Below, piece by piece: positions 6,235-6,513 of a DNA stretch of 6,513 nucleotides. Within the stretch, counting starts at the first letter, position 1; each line of letters opens with the position of its first letter. The notes under the pieces are model-generated. The model saw only the letters and a list, made by a program, of their open reading frames with translations, was not told the DNA's origin and did not search any database. Origin of the DNA: Dehalococcoidia bacterium (lineage in GTDB: Bacteria; Chloroflexota; Dehalococcoidia; UBA2979); NCBI GenBank assembly GCA_018700215.1, contig JABIST010000306.1, positions 1 to 6,513 of the forward strand, written 5' to 3'. The translations under genes and the position numbers were made by a program.

Positions 6235-6513
6235 CTACCGCGTCGCCGAATCCAGCGACGTGCTCGGCGTCGCCGTCGCTGTCACCGGCGTATCCGTCAC
6301 CGATCCACCGTCCGAGGGCGTCGCCGTCGCTGTCACCACCGCCACCGGAGTCGTCGTGCTCAGCGATGTTGACCCATCCAGCGCATCCCCGAACCCCAGC
6401 CTCTCTCGGATCGCCGCTTTCAATTTCTCCGACTCAAATCCCGCGACCGTTTCGATGAACGCGCGACGTAGTTGATCGTCGCCCAGCAGCAGTTGGCGCA
6501 ACTTCAGCCACAG
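6235..6513 (-). CDS. C-terminal part of an unidentified protein with Thr/Pro/Ser-rich tail
   Basis: The last 92 codons of a gene entering from the right edge; the frame remains open to 6513 and stops with TAG at 6237-6235. Residues 1-47 of the visible part are a charged, probably helical region (LRQLLLGDDQLRRAFIETVAGF, then SEKLKAAIRERLGFGDALDG). From about residue 48 the protein becomes low-complexity and rich in Thr, Ser, Pro, Val and Ala, with VTATATP occurring at 60-66 and 77-83. Such tails are common on secreted or membrane-anchored proteins of Chloroflexota and similar bacteria. I do not recognise the family. It converges on the small membrane-protein gene with 12 bp between and no evident terminator. 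The start lies outside the window, so an internal TTG at 6501 should not be taken as the start. Confidence 0.62.
   Translation of the reverse strand: MWLKLRQLLLGDDQLRRAFIETVAGFESEKLKAAIRERLGFGDALDGSTSLSTTTPVAVVTATATPSDGGSVTDTPVTATATPSTSLDSATR
6266..6337. repeat. 21-bp direct repeat, two exact copies 51 bp apart
   Basis: Copies at 6266-6286 and 6317-6337 are identical over 21 bases and differ on both sides. The offset of 51 bp is 17 codons, so both encode VTATATP in the same frame of the minus-strand protein. It marks a duplicated low-complexity tail segment and not a mobile element. Confidence 0.8.

Noticed and set aside
6008..6475. Plus-strand open frames (6008-6475 and 6087-6458) past the small membrane protein
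   Set aside because: Their products are Arg- or Ser/Pro-rich and out of frame with the plausible genes on both sides; the minus-strand frame gives a more natural protein tail.

Overview
This is a GC-rich window (well over 60% G+C by eye), densely packed with protein-coding genes and without RNA genes, insertion sequences or CRISPR. Gene content and style suggest a high-GC Chloroflexota-like bacterium, perhaps Thermomicrobia. The hints are a DUF6159 membrane protein, a YqeC-type protein beside MobA, a Thr/Pro/Ser-rich low-complexity tail and frequent GTG/TTG starts. The taxonomic guess is inference; an actinobacterial relative cannot be excluded.

Layout. Positions 1-3250 hold a four-gene minus-strand run, read right to left: yqeC (3250-2483), a class I SAM methyltransferase (2486-1689), a CNNM/CorC-type membrane protein with CBS domains (1614-340), and the N-terminal half of a HAD-superfamily hydrolase (343-1, cut by the window edge). 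Two junctions are 4-base GTGA stop/start overlaps, and no gene of the run starts with ATG. Divergent from yqeC, 35 bp away, is mobA (3286-3879, plus), encoding molybdenum cofactor guanylyltransferase. Convergent with mobA is a DUF6159 multi-pass membrane protein (4744-3902, minus). It shares a 96-bp divergent intergenic region with an MscS-family mechanosensitive channel gene (4841-5956, plus). That spacer holds a perfect 6-bp-arm inverted repeat between two candidate -10 elements. A small single-membrane-segment protein (5986-6222) follows the channel gene, and the window closes with the C-terminal part of an unidentified minus-strand protein (6513-6235).

How they fit together. yqeC and mobA form a divergent molybdenum-cofactor pair, a nucleotide-binding accessory protein next to the enzyme that adds GMP to molybdopterin, but no molybdoenzyme lies in the window. 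The channel, the DUF6159 protein and the small membrane protein form an envelope-oriented cluster. The methyltransferase, CorC and HAD genes look like housekeeping genes carried in the yqeC transcript, with no obvious shared pathway. I do not see a clear new defence or mobile system. The items most worth checking are the atypical HAD nucleophile motif, the yqeC/mobA pair, and the divergent regulatory region at 4745-4840.
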